A stretch of DNA of 64,000 nucleotides from Rachicladosporium sp. CCFEE 5018 (taxonomy: Eukaryota > Ascomycota > Dothideomycetes > Cladosporiales > Cladosporiaceae): NCBI GenBank assembly GCA_002077045.2, contig KZ111158.1, positions 133,029-197,028 of the forward strand. Reading direction: 5' to 3'. Positions 21,532-31,914 of this stretch are shown here, in pieces (the first letter of the stretch is position 1; every line of letters starts with the position of its first letter). The notes under the pieces are model-generated. The model was not told where the DNA came from. It worked only from the letters and a program-made list of their open reading frames with translations, and did not search any database. The translations under genes and the position numbers were made by a program.

Positions 21532-23012
21532 CTATAGGAGCAGGATGTCGGTAGTGGGAAGTCGCTCCTGGCAGATGTTCTGCCACAATCTGCTCCTGTG
21601 CTCTTCACAGCGCCTTCGACAGCTGTATCTAGAACCGAATCTAAATTTTGGCAAGGGACTGTTACCGAGATCTGGTTGGGGCCTGATGGCAAGCGCTGAT
21701 CCCATGTCATGCATTTCCAGTAAAAGTAATGCGTGATCGCGTGGGCAATGCGCCTGGAGAATGTCATCGGCACAAGTTACACAGCAGGCATTGCCACGCC
21801 TCTGCTTGAGCCAACAGCGTAGGCAGATGCTATCGTCTGAGTGGGCCAAATCGGCGCAGGACTCAAGCACCATGCCGCTGATCGCTAGTGTGTCATCGGC
21901 GCAAGGACAGCGTGCAAGGACGACATCTTTTGTCGAAAGGGGGTGAGGTATACTGGGTGTGGGCAAGCGCCAACCCGGAACCCTGGAAGGAAGACACCTG
22001 AGTATAACGGAGCCATCTTTCATGTTGTGTTTGTCTTGCTGGTCCCATTTTTGATGGGCAGCACAGTATAGTAGTAGACATAGATCCTCTGTGCGCGCGT
22101 AATGATTCGCCAGCCTCAAGTACAATGCCTGAAAAGTCTGACAGTAGTCTACTTCCAGCCACGTGCGATCCACGCTGATGTTTTGCAGGGCATATATTCT
22201 GTCTCTCGGATCACCACACTGCTGGACCGCTTTCATGAGAAGGACCAGCAATGTGTCTTTCCCAGGTTCGCAGATCAACTTTCTGACGTTATTGATCGAC
22301 AGAGCTCGACCGGCCTCTACCAGTACGTGGAACAGCACAACAGCCCTACAGTAGTGTTTGCCAAACATGAAGAAAGCCTGGCCTGGTCCATCACGGCTAC
22401 TGACATATTCTTGTAGTACCCAGCGGCGAGAGAACCATTCACGAAAAGTAATGTCATCCAGGTCTGCGCTCTCAAGCCTCGTCGGTTTACACTTCTCACC
22501 GATGTCGATACGCACGAGCTTGTCGATTGCGTCACACTGGCTCGTGTTGAGGTCGCTGCCATCGGGAATACCTAACCAGATGATCGTAAACTCGCTATAG
22601 CGGTATATGTCCGCCATGCGCCGCACCTGCGCTTTGCGCTCGGGAACAGTCTTGCTGATTGATACACACCGCATCCGCCCAGATCAAGAATGGCTCCTCG
22701 GGCTGTCCGTCGTCCCTCGGCATTGCGTACTTCTGGATGTGATACAGCGCAGAGTGCAGACTTGCTGTTCTGAGGGTTCGATGGCCATCGCATAACAATT
22801 CGTGTGTAAGATGGGATCCGTCATCATATGTAGGGCCCCACACCTAAGAAACTGCTGTATATGCTGGGCGCGTGTCGACAGCGGCATCATCCGTCACGAG
22901 TTTCAAATGTCGGACATTGCATTCGATTGGCCTGTTTGTTGACTTCACCAGGTCGCATCTCCAGAACGCGGTTCTCGTCTGGACCAAGAGCACTGTAGGC
23001 CAAGGGTTCCAT
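21532..23012 (-). pseudogene. HET-domain (heterokaryon incompatibility) gene relic
   Basis: The HET domain can be read end to end only across three breaks. From ATG 23012 the frame reads MEPLAYSALGPDENRVLEMR. It then must shift near 22940-22952 to reach RPIECNVRHLKLV and PAYTAVS, where TAG 22844-22846 replaces the tyrosine of the canonical SYVWG before VWGPTYDDG. It continues to FLIWADAVCINQQD, then an extra base at 22648 shifts into VPERKAQVRRMADIYRYSE and FSRRWVLQEY. The last frame is open to 21532 and holds a Cys-rich C-terminal region. HET proteins trigger cell death on fusion of unlike individuals or act in innate-type responses. With two shifts and one stop this copy is not expected to make a full product. 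Confidence 0.82.
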
Positions 23013-23642
23013 ACCGCCAGGCTGGACTTTGACTATTGAAAGGACATCATACCATCTCGATTGCACGGCTTGTGTGCAAGACAGGCGTCTGGCAACTGGA
23101 TATAGTTCCGATCAGCCTGCTCAATGCTCGTTCAGACATGATATTTCGTTGAAGTCAGGTCTTGCCAGTATCGATTGATACGGACAGTCTTGTGACACAA
23201 AGTTGCACTGGCAATTGTCGATTTGGGAGCCGATTGTCGCACCCCTAGAGTGTACTGCTGATGATGTTGAGCCCTCGGCCTTTCCCAACACCGAACCGAC
23301 CGGCTTCCTTCGTGATCCCCACATCTCTCCACTCTCCACACGACATGCTTGTCACAGCTTAGCCGCTTAAAGGCACTCTTGTGCAGATCTTGAGCTGAAC
23401 TTCCGTCTTGGCTGTGTCAAAATGACCGGCAGAGAGCAGCATTCGCAGGACCCGCGCCAGCCGTTGGTAGTCACGGCACAACTCGCTGCTTGTCTGCAGG
23501 GGAGTACATGGCGCTGCGGGCTGACGCACAGAGATCGTTGTGTTTCTCCATCTCGTTGTTTGCGTTCTTTTCAGCTGTGATCAGACTCGACTCTTGTGAT
23601 AGTGGACAGCTTGACGTCCGGCGCTCGAGACTTAGCTATACA

Positions 23643-25221
23643 ATGGGTCTACTGAACAGGAAGGCAGGCGGTCATGCTGCTGCCATTGCAGACGAGAAAG
23701 ACGTCTCGCCCTCGCCTTACAACCACGTCGAAGATCCAGCTACGGAGCGCCGCATAACTCGCAAGCTCGACTTCCATATCTTACCTTGGATCTTTGCGCT
23801 CTGGCTACTGGCGTTCATCGACCGCAGTAACGTCAGTCTACTCACACATTCGATACGAAGCCAGCACTAACAGTTTTGCAGATCGGTAACGCCAAAATCG
23901 ACGGCCTCACGACAGACCTCAAGCTCACGGGCAACAAATACAACATCGCGCTAACAGTCTTCTACATCCTCTACATCCTTATAGACATCCCCTCAAATTG
24001 GCTTCTCAAAGTCGTGGGCGGTGGAAAATATTTGCCACTCCTTGCCCTAGCATGGGGCATCGTAGGAATCTGCATGGGCGCCGTTAAGTCTTACGGCGGG
24101 CTGATAGCATGCCGTATGCTACTCGGAGCCTGCGAGGGAGGCATGTTCGGCGGCATCATCTTGTATCTGAGCATGTACTACCGCAGACATAACTTGATGT
24201 TCAGACTGGGGATCTTCTACTGCGCGGCGCCGCTGTCTGGAGCTTTTGGCGGTTTACTAGCGACTGGTCTGGCCGAGATCAACTATGGAGGTTACAAGTC
24301 CTGGCCTTGGATCTTCTTTGTCGAGGGCGCGATGACGGTTTTGGTCGCGATTGCGGCCTTCTTCTTCTTGCCGGACACGCCTGGCAAGGCGAAGTTCCTG
24401 TCTGAGGAGGAGCAGTGGTATATTACGCATGTGCTTAGAGAGGATCTTGGGGGTGCTACGAGTGAGAGCAAGGTTGATGATGAGAAGTTCAGCTGGAATG
24501 CTGTGAGTGTGCTTCGAGATCTGTGCTCTGGTGGTAGAAAGCTGACTTGAAACAGGTGCGAATGGCGCTACTGAACGTCAATACCATCGGATTAAGCCTG
24601 AATTTCTTCCTCATCCTCATTCCTATCTACAGCTACTCGCTCTTCCTGCCCTCGATCATCTCCGGGCTCGGATACAAACGTATCACCGCGCAGCTGTTCA
24701 CCGTCCCGCCGAACTTCCTCGCCTTCTTGATGGTACTTATCGCGAGCTGGACATCAGACCGCATCAAGATGAGAGGCCCTCTGATCGCTGTTGGACTTGT
24801 CCTGGCCGCTATCGGCTACATACTCCAGCTCGCCAGTCATACTTCAGGAGCGAAGTACGTTGGCACCTTTTTCGTGGCCATGGGTATGTTTCCCTGCTCG
24901 CCTCTCGTCTTAGCTTGGCTATCGAATAATCTGGCTCCGCATTATGTCAAGGCGACTGGACTCGGATTCCAGGTGGCGTTGGGCAATTGTGGAGCATTCG
25001 TCGCAACTTTCAGCTACTTGTCGACGGATGCGCCAAAGTACACGAAAGGACACGCTATCAACCTCGGTGCTATAGGGCTGAGCTTGATCCTCACACTGAG
25101 TATGATGGCTTACCAGAAAGCGGAGAACGCTGCGAGGGCTAGTGGGAAGAGGGATGGCAGGTTGACGGAAGGGAAGGGGGAGCTTGGGTTCAGGCACCCG
25201 AGTTTCAAGTATACCCTCTAG
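23643..25221 (+). CDS. MFS transporter, anion:cation symporter (Dal5/Tna1-like)
   Basis: Three exons, 23643-23831, 23882-24502 and 24556-25221, give 491 residues. Introns are 50 and 53 nt with clean GT-AG ends and a CACTAAC branch site in the first. The model restores the family motif LLAFIDRSN|IGNAKIDGL across intron 1. I start at MGLLNRKAGG because the longer upstream frame has no support. Twelve hydrophobic segments can be placed, with a short loop between the halves around EKFSWNA. The ACS subfamily of the major facilitator superfamily carries organic anions such as allantoate, nicotinate or pantothenate by proton symport. The substrate cannot be told from sequence alone. Confidence 0.93.
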
Positions 25222-25396
25222 TCTGTAGCATTATAATCGCAGACAGTTTCGACATATCGTTGTTTTGCGACGTCCGCGATGTACCTGTGAAGTTTCGAAA
25301 TTGTCTTGAACGTTTGGAGGACCCACCCATGTCGGTCTCTATGTCGAATATATGTCGGTTTTGGATCACGCCCACTTGACCACCAAACTATAGGCC

Positions 25397-26263
25397 ATGC
25401 CCAACTCGAAGAAACGAAAGCTAATCGGCCTAAAACACCACAAGTCGAAGAACCCTCACAAAGTCATCAAGCACCCCTCTAACGCACCATCAGCCGCTAC
25501 CTCGAAGTCAACCACCAAAGCCCAGTCTAGACCGCCAATCCTCCCATTCGACCCGGCCACCGACCGCATCCTCCTGGCCGGCGAAGGCGACTTCTCGTTC
25601 GCCCGTTCGCTCATCGACCACCATGCAGTGTGCGACCTAACAGCAACCTGCTTTGACAGCGAATCTGTCCTGCTGGAGAAGTATGCCCCGCAAGCCAGTG
25701 AGCATATATCGCAGCTGGTGGAAGAGGGGACAACAGTGCTCTACGATGTCGACGCCACGAAGCTAGACAAACACAAAGCGCTCACGAAGTCGGCGCGCTT
25801 CGACAAAGTCCTGTTCAACTTCCCTCATATAGGCGGCAAGAGCAAGGACGTGAACCGCCAAGTGCGCTCCAACCAGGCCTTGCTTGTTGGCTTCTTCTCA
25901 TCAGCCAAAGCTCTCCTGGCGCCAGGTGGAAGTGTGGTGGTCACGCTGTTTGAAGGTGAGCCGTACACGCTTTGGAATGTTAAGGACTTGGCACGGCATA
26001 GCGGGTATGATCTACAGAGAAGCATGAAGTTTGAGGCGGGGCTGTACCCGGAGTACAGGCATGCGAGGACGCTAGGGAACATTGAGGGCGGTGGAGGGTG
26101 GAAGGGAGAGGACAGAGAGGCGAGGACGTATGTTTTCGAGGTGAGGGAGGAGAAGAAGACGGGGTGGGACGATATGAGGCATCCGGATCGGGGCGGTGGA
26201 GGCGGGAAGGGGAAGAGGAAGAGGGACGAGGGGAGTGACAGTGAAAGTGAAGGGGAGGGGTGA
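25397..26263 (+). CDS. BMT5: 25S rRNA uridine-N3 methyltransferase (Bmt5-like)
   Basis: Single exon, 288 residues. The first ~45 residues are Lys-rich (SKKRKLIGLKHHKSKNPHK), typical of nucleolar proteins. The SAM-binding start RILLAGEGDFSFARSL is followed by DVDATKL and the family signature VLFNFPHIGGK at about 145, then GGSVVVTLFEGEPYTLW and LYPEYRHARTLG. These define the DUF2431/Bmt5 family, which in yeast makes m3U2634 of 25S rRNA. The C-terminal ~30 residues are Gly/Lys/Ser/Glu low-complexity. Length is slightly short but all motifs are present. Upstream spacing from the MFS gene is 175 bases. Confidence 0.91.
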   Translation: MPNSKKRKLIGLKHHKSKNPHKVIKHPSNAPSAATSKSTTKAQSRPPILPFDPATDRILLAGEGDFSFARSLIDHHAVCDLTATCFDSESVLLEKYAPQASEHISQLVEEGTTVLYDVDATKLDKHKALTKSARFDKVLFNFPHIGGKSKDVNRQVRSNQALLVGFFSSAKALLAPGGSVVVTLFEGEPYTLWNVKDLARHSGYDLQRSMKFEAGLYPEYRHARTLGNIEGGGGWKGEDREARTYVFEVREEKKTGWDDMRHPDRGGGGGKGKRKRDEGSDSESEGEG

Positions 26264-26644
26264 AGAGGGAGGAGTCGTGGGACGCGCACATGAATGCAGG
26301 AGAACTTGCGGGACCTCGAGCTGAATAGTACGTGATACACGGCGTGCTCGACGTCCTGAACAAGGCTGGAAGTCAAAACGGATTGGCAATGCCGAGAGGG
26401 AATCACAGGCAGCTTCCAGTTCGGAGACTGGAAAACCCGAGCGTCATGGTGATTGACGCAGTGCGCAGATAGGCCAGCAAGATCACAACGCCCATGGCGC
26501 GCAGATTGCGCTAGTTTGCGGGACAGCCACGTGCTATCAGGCGCGGACACGATGTTGTGAGACTGTAGGGAGCATGGTGGAGCCATGCGTCGGGTTTTAC
26601 CATAGCAGAATGGATGTGTACACAGAGGGCACACGGTAGAGATT
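26264..26644. other. Intergenic, convergent gene ends
   Basis: About 380 bases between the 3' ends of BMT5 and the thioesterase. Minus-strand open frames here are shadows of the Gly/Lys-rich BMT5 tail. Nothing else seen. Confidence 0.5.
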
Positions 26645-28518
26645 CTACTCTGTGATCCTCGCAGAATCTCCTCCGTCCACCTCCCCCTTCTTCACACTCT
26701 CGAGCACCCCTCTCGCCCTCCGCCTTGCATCAGTATACATCATGAACTCCGTATAAGTCCTGGGCATAACCTTGATCTCGCAATCAACAAGAAAGGTATA
26801 GTTGAACTGCCCCGTTGGCTTTGTCTCCCCATGCTCCACGTTTCTCACCTTACTGTCGACCCTCACCTGCACCCGCGTCTTGCCGGGGATGCTCAACGAC
26901 GCATCGTCTGAGGCGGACGAAACGAGGGGAGGGTCTGTGTAGACTACTGTGGCGGTTAGGTACAGGACTGAGCCTACGGGGACGGGGTTCTGGAAGGTCG
27001 ATGGATCGAGGGAGACGAAGGTAGGGCGGCTGTGGGCGAAGGAGGCGGCGCAGCAGAAGGCTAGTTCGAATGTTTGTTTAAGGAGGAAGCCGCCGAAAAT
27101 CCTATGACTTGTCAGTGTGAAATCCAGAAAACAATAGATTACTTAACAGTATGACGTACATAAAGTGGTGGCTATGAAATGTCAGCATGAGGTACATAAT
27201 CCAATATCAAGCGTTGGACTCACCGATTGCGATATTGCGGTTGCATGATGTTTGCCGTGCTGAGCCGTGTGGCGTCCATGAAATGCACGTTGTGTGGTTT
27301 GCGGAGGGGATCATTGGGATCATGATACTGTAGCTGTCTCTGCCACAGAGCATGGATCAAGTCACTCTCCTCGTCATCCGGCGTCTGCTTCAGCAAAGAG
27401 CGTTGTGTCAACTGCTTTCGATGCTGACTATTCTGCTCTCCTTGGCGGAAGAGTCGCTTTTCATCTTCTGTTTCAGCCAGCACTGGACTGATTTTGACAG
27501 ACTTCTTCGTTCCTGGATCAAGCGACACCATCGTGAACTGGCACGTCAGCATCACATCCTCTGGCTTGGACTGTTGACCGGGCTGAGGCGCTTTCGCGAC
27601 CTGCAGGGCAATCTCCATACTGCTGCGGCCTGTGGCGTAGGTGACTTTGCCGCTTAGCTCGAGGTCGCAGATCTCGGTGAGAGGATGCTGGATGGTGATG
27701 CGATCACAAGCTGCAGTGACAGTAGTCACGCCATCTCCGGTGTGCTTGTACGCAATAATGCCAGAGAGAGCGTCCAGATCCATCAATAGGGTGCCAAACC
27801 GGATGTGACCAGAGGAGTTGAGATATGTGTCGAGGAGCCATGGATCTTGAGCTAGCGGAAGAACCTACTTCTGAACCATTAGTGAGCGCTGATGATTTTG
27901 GTTTTTACTTATGCGACTCACGACACGGTGATAGCTGTCTGACATCTTCTTTGGGCTGAGGTCTCGGTCCTTTGGCGTCTTAGCTTTGCCACTGGCTTTG
28001 GTCGGATCTTCGCCTTCCTGCTGCTTCTTGCGAAGTGCTTCGATCCATGGAGTTCGCACTCTGTTCTCCGTCAAGGCACGGAAGACGCCATCTGTCCGGC
28101 GTGCCGTACATACTGTGAACGCTCGAAACTGCAAGGTGTGAGAGCCTTTGGCTTTACTGGTCAGGTGTCGAGCAACTTTACGCAATGCCGATGCTCTGCG
28201 CTCCATGTTACTGATCCAGATCACAGACCTGGACGACCATGTAGAGCCTGTAACGTCAAAGATGGGGTCCCGAGAATCTGATGAAGTTGTCTCTTCTACC
28301 GACGCTGCATTAGCCAGAAATTCGGCGTCTGGAGACCAGCTTCTTGACTCTATGTCCACGGCAGACTGATAACGATCTGGAGCTCTCTCTTGAAGGAACT
28401 CTTTAGTCGAAGTGTGCTCTTGTGGCATGAAAAATAGCGACAGTGGAGTTCTCGCTGGTAGTGAGGTGAAGTTGACATTGGCGCTCGGGCCACTCCGCAT
28501 TTCATCTCCAGACTTCAT
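26645..28518 (-). CDS. Double-hotdog acyl-CoA thioesterase (ACOT9-like)
   Basis: Four exons: 28518-27922, 27864-27224, 27171-27160 and 27101-26645, giving 568 residues. Introns are 57, 52 and 58 nt. Exon 3 is only 12 nt; it is required to read CRNRHHFMIFGGF-type sequence, the conserved start of the second hotdog domain, continuing GFLLKQTFELAFC. The first hotdog is spanned by SYHRVVLPLAQDPWLLDTY and IRFGTLLMDLDALSGIIAYKH. Proteins of this kind hydrolyse acyl-CoA to free acid and CoA, usually in mitochondria. The ATG at 28518 gives no obvious presequence and sits only 60 bases from the divergent neighbour's ATG, so the true start could be on an upstream exon. Domain assignment is firm; start is uncertain. 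Confidence 0.88.
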
Positions 28519-28578
28519 CCTGTTGCCCTCCTACCCCGACCTGTTGACCTTCACCTACCGAAGTCATGCGCATTCAAC

Positions 28579-30149
28579 ATGAGCGTGGCGGTAGATCTGG
28601 GTGGTGTTGAGATTGCAGCTGCTGCTGATGAGACGCGGATGTGCCTGGAGAGTAGCATCCTGATCAGTGAACGAAGCGATGCACTCGAGAAGTCCGAGCA
28701 GAGACGGTCTTCAACAGTCCGTCTCGCAATCTCGGATCCTAAAGCATGGGTGCAGAAGGGTCATGACTACCGCGTGCGGCTGAGCATAGCCTTCGACACT
28801 GCGACAGAATCGGCTTCAGATACATCTCTCGTGCAGACAGTGGCCGAGCGTCTGAAAGCTTCGAAGGTAGATCAGCTCGAGATTGAGGGCTGTCAGATGA
28901 CTGACTTCGCGAACAGTACTGGAGCGAGTGCGGACTCGCTTTCACGACGGTCGAGATCACGGATGGCGTTCCTGCTATACTAGTACTTGGACTGGAGTAT
29001 CTGAGCAACATCGCCTTCGAACACACAAGTGGACCGCATCGCTTAGCAGCAGGGGTTCCGCTCCAGGACATACAGCCACCATCTAGCGTTGCCCGCTACT
29101 ATGTCGCTGAAGTCCATCTCAAAGTCAGGTTCAGCAAATCTCGGCTCGACCGTTCTATGGATTCCGCACCCAGCGCATTCGAACACGCTGCTACGCACAC
29201 GCGCACTTCATTGCACGCCGAGAATACAGTATCAACTTCCTTCTGTGATGTAGCTGCGCAAGGCCTGCCTTACCCTAGCCCGCCATCATCGCAGGAAGAT
29301 ACGAGCAGATCGCAGAGCTGCGGAATGTCCGAGGTTAAGCTGAGTTTGTTGCAGTTCGCGCTAAGGACAGCGATATCTGGCCCACCGTCGCGCAACTCCG
29401 CGGATGTCAGTATCAGCAGCATTTCTGGACTTCGACCGCTGGCATCTCTTGCGCCTGCTCTATGGTCACCCGGTCACCTCATGCATGTCACGAGCCGCAC
29501 CGTCTTTCTGCCAACTATCAGCCACGCTATGGCGAACGTGTCGCGGCATGCCGTGAACAACTTGCAACTGCGTGATAAGGTGGCGGAGTTGGTACGCCGA
29601 CACACAGCGGGTCCGAGCCCTGCCTTCGACACAGGCAATGGAGCCTCATACCAAGGTTCCCTCGAAGTGCTGACATGGCAGAGAATGGTGTCAGCAGTAC
29701 GATATATGGACACTCGAAAGAGCGCGTCTAGGCTGCTCAGTGGCATTGCCCGTAGTTCAGTTGATGACAATCAGACTGAAGTAATACTGGACAATGAAGT
29801 TACACACCCGCCGCTCGACGACCTTTACCTTGATGAAGATGACGAGAACGAAGCATATGACTCCGACGAAAATGGCAGTCGCCTCGACGAGCTTCAGCTG
29901 GATGACGATGATGAGTGGGACGAACATGGTGACCTCCTCCTCGACGACAATACTACAACGAACGAAGGGCACGATATGCACGCAATTCCAGATCATGATC
30001 ATGAAATAGCAGACCAGCTTCACGACGGCCAGGCAAAGGAAGAATTAAACTTGTTTGCTGAGAATACCGTGAACAGTCGTGTGCCATTTTGCGGAGACGG
30101 CAGCTATGGGGACGAGGATGCATTCATGCTTGATGAACGCTATGTGTGA
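28579..30149 (+). pseudogene. Unrecognised gene, two frames needing a one-base correction
   Basis: ATG 28579 opens a frame (MSVAVDLGGVEIAAAADETR) that stops at 28983. A second frame, already open at about 28940 (FTTVEITDGVPAILVLG), runs to 30149. The two overlap around 28935-28945 and no GT-AG intron joins them in phase, so one missing base is the simplest explanation. Joined, they give about 520 residues with no recognised domain. The first 200 residues look structured; the last 120 are acidic and low-complexity (DDLYLDEDDENEAYDSDEN). I cannot tell whether it is a broken gene or two unrelated frames. Function unknown. Confidence 0.45.
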
Positions 30150-31914
30150 CTGCTGCGATCGACAGATCTCAATAAAGAGTATCTTCGGCGTCGACTCGGC
30201 GAACGGCACCGCCTCGGTAGGAAGAGTGGTACGGTGGACTTGATTCATGAACATTGAGTTTCCAACGGCTGCGTTTTGTGTCCACTCGCATATAGAGTTC
30301 GAAGCGACCCGAAGTAATATCCACGTGAAGCGCACGCGGGTGTACCTGAAATTCTACAGTACCATGGTTCGAGACACGATTGCCGTCACGAAATAAGCCA
30401 ACTCGTGTCGTGCTCATGGTGTTCTCGTCGCCCGAAGAAGAGCGCGCCCATGCGGCCACACTTCTGTCTTCTGGGCAAGCCTGATCCGATGCCCGTTCGC
30501 AGCACACAACTTCGAAGTTCATCGGCGAGCATCGTGTGATGGAGTGCCGGCCATGTGGGGCTCATAAGCTTGAAGTGACGTGATTCGCTGGCGACCATGC
30601 AAACATCCGCCTCTCTCTCCGCAATCTGATCCTGCCGCTTTTTCGCAAGCTCGCTTCGGTTTTGTTGACCCGGGTTGTTGGCGCATGAACCTGTCATGGC
30701 CGACTAAGCGCGCTTGCGCAACGCCGCGCTGATGAGGGCAAGGAGTATGACTCTCTTGTTGCGTGTGTCGTGCATAGCCGGCCCAGAATAGCGGACCTAG
30801 GGCCGATCACAGCCTTCAACGCACAATGCATTGTATCGCGACTGACAGCCAGGGCCCACGCACAACGAAAGAAGAGTGGTGCATAGGTAGTTGCGAACGA
30901 GGTCACACAAGCCACGGAGCTTTTGTGCCCAATCTCGTCTTGCCTTGCCTTGCCTTGCCGCGGAACCGGCAGGCGGCCGAACGAGGCTGCTTGCCGGGCG
31001 CAGAACGACCGCCGGGGATATCCTGGACGCGCATCGTGCTAGCGCTGATCAGTTTCCACGTACAGATCCAGCATTTCGTCAACGGCAGCGTTGGAGGCCA
31101 CATGGGCTGCGTAGCGGAGTGAGGTACGGCTTCGGACACAGGTCAGAACTATGGACCTGACTCTGGAAGCTACGGACGGCGCCGGCGAGTCGTCGATGCC
31201 ATACGCCCCAGACCCTGCAATACTCTGACTGGTGGCTGTTCCGTTTGCACGCCGAGCTGGACGACGCCATTAATGGAGAGTCCCGCCCGTCCACTCGGGT
31301 CTCATGCATATGCTGTTTGACTTCGGGACTTTTCCACTTCGCTGTGCCGCTGTCATTTCTGGAGCATCTTCTACATCGTCAACGCGTAACTGCGTCTCGA
31401 GGAGTTGGCCTTTGGGTAACGACATTTCAACGACCTGGCCTGAATCTCAGTCTGCGATAAGGACTATGCTGTGACCAACGATCCTCTTCCTAAGAGAAAT
31501 GCCTGCATAATTATCGCATTCGACGCCACTCCTTCGCTCTGCTGTACGACGTTCCTTAATTGGTGGTCTGACATACCTCACTTGCACAGAGCGTATCACT
31601 GACGCCGAATCTCACCTGCTCCGTCACTCGAACTCGATTGCGACTTTGGATCCAGGACGCGATATTGGGTGCAGGGTGGACACTACGACGCCCTCGGATC
31701 CTGGCTTCGCCACACTATCATTGACAGCGTATGAGGACAGTCCAAGTCACTACCGTCCGCAGGAATTGTCAAGCACCGGATGATCGCGCTGTCAAGACTA
31801 CCAGCGGGATTGCTTCACATCGTGTAGTCAGTCCATGCCGAATATTCCATAAGGCGGAATCTCTCTTTCCCCTGGTGCCTGAAGGTGAATCCTGGACATC
31901 CCCAGACCTTCGCG
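30150..31914. other. Longest gene-poor stretch, 1.76 kb
   Basis: No gene is supported on either strand; open frames are short and without motifs. A small tandem tract of CTTGC, four copies, lies at 30939-30958. The last part serves as leader and promoter for the MHYT gene. No tRNA or transposon end recognised. Confidence 0.45.

Noticed and set aside
25825..26634. 269-codon minus-strand frame opposite BMT5
   Set aside because: Shadow produced by the Gly/Lys/Glu-rich BMT5 tail, reading as Ser/Pro/Leu repeats.
30939..30958. CTTGC x4 tandem tract
   Set aside because: Too short and simple to mean more than slippage; noted only in the intergenic entry.
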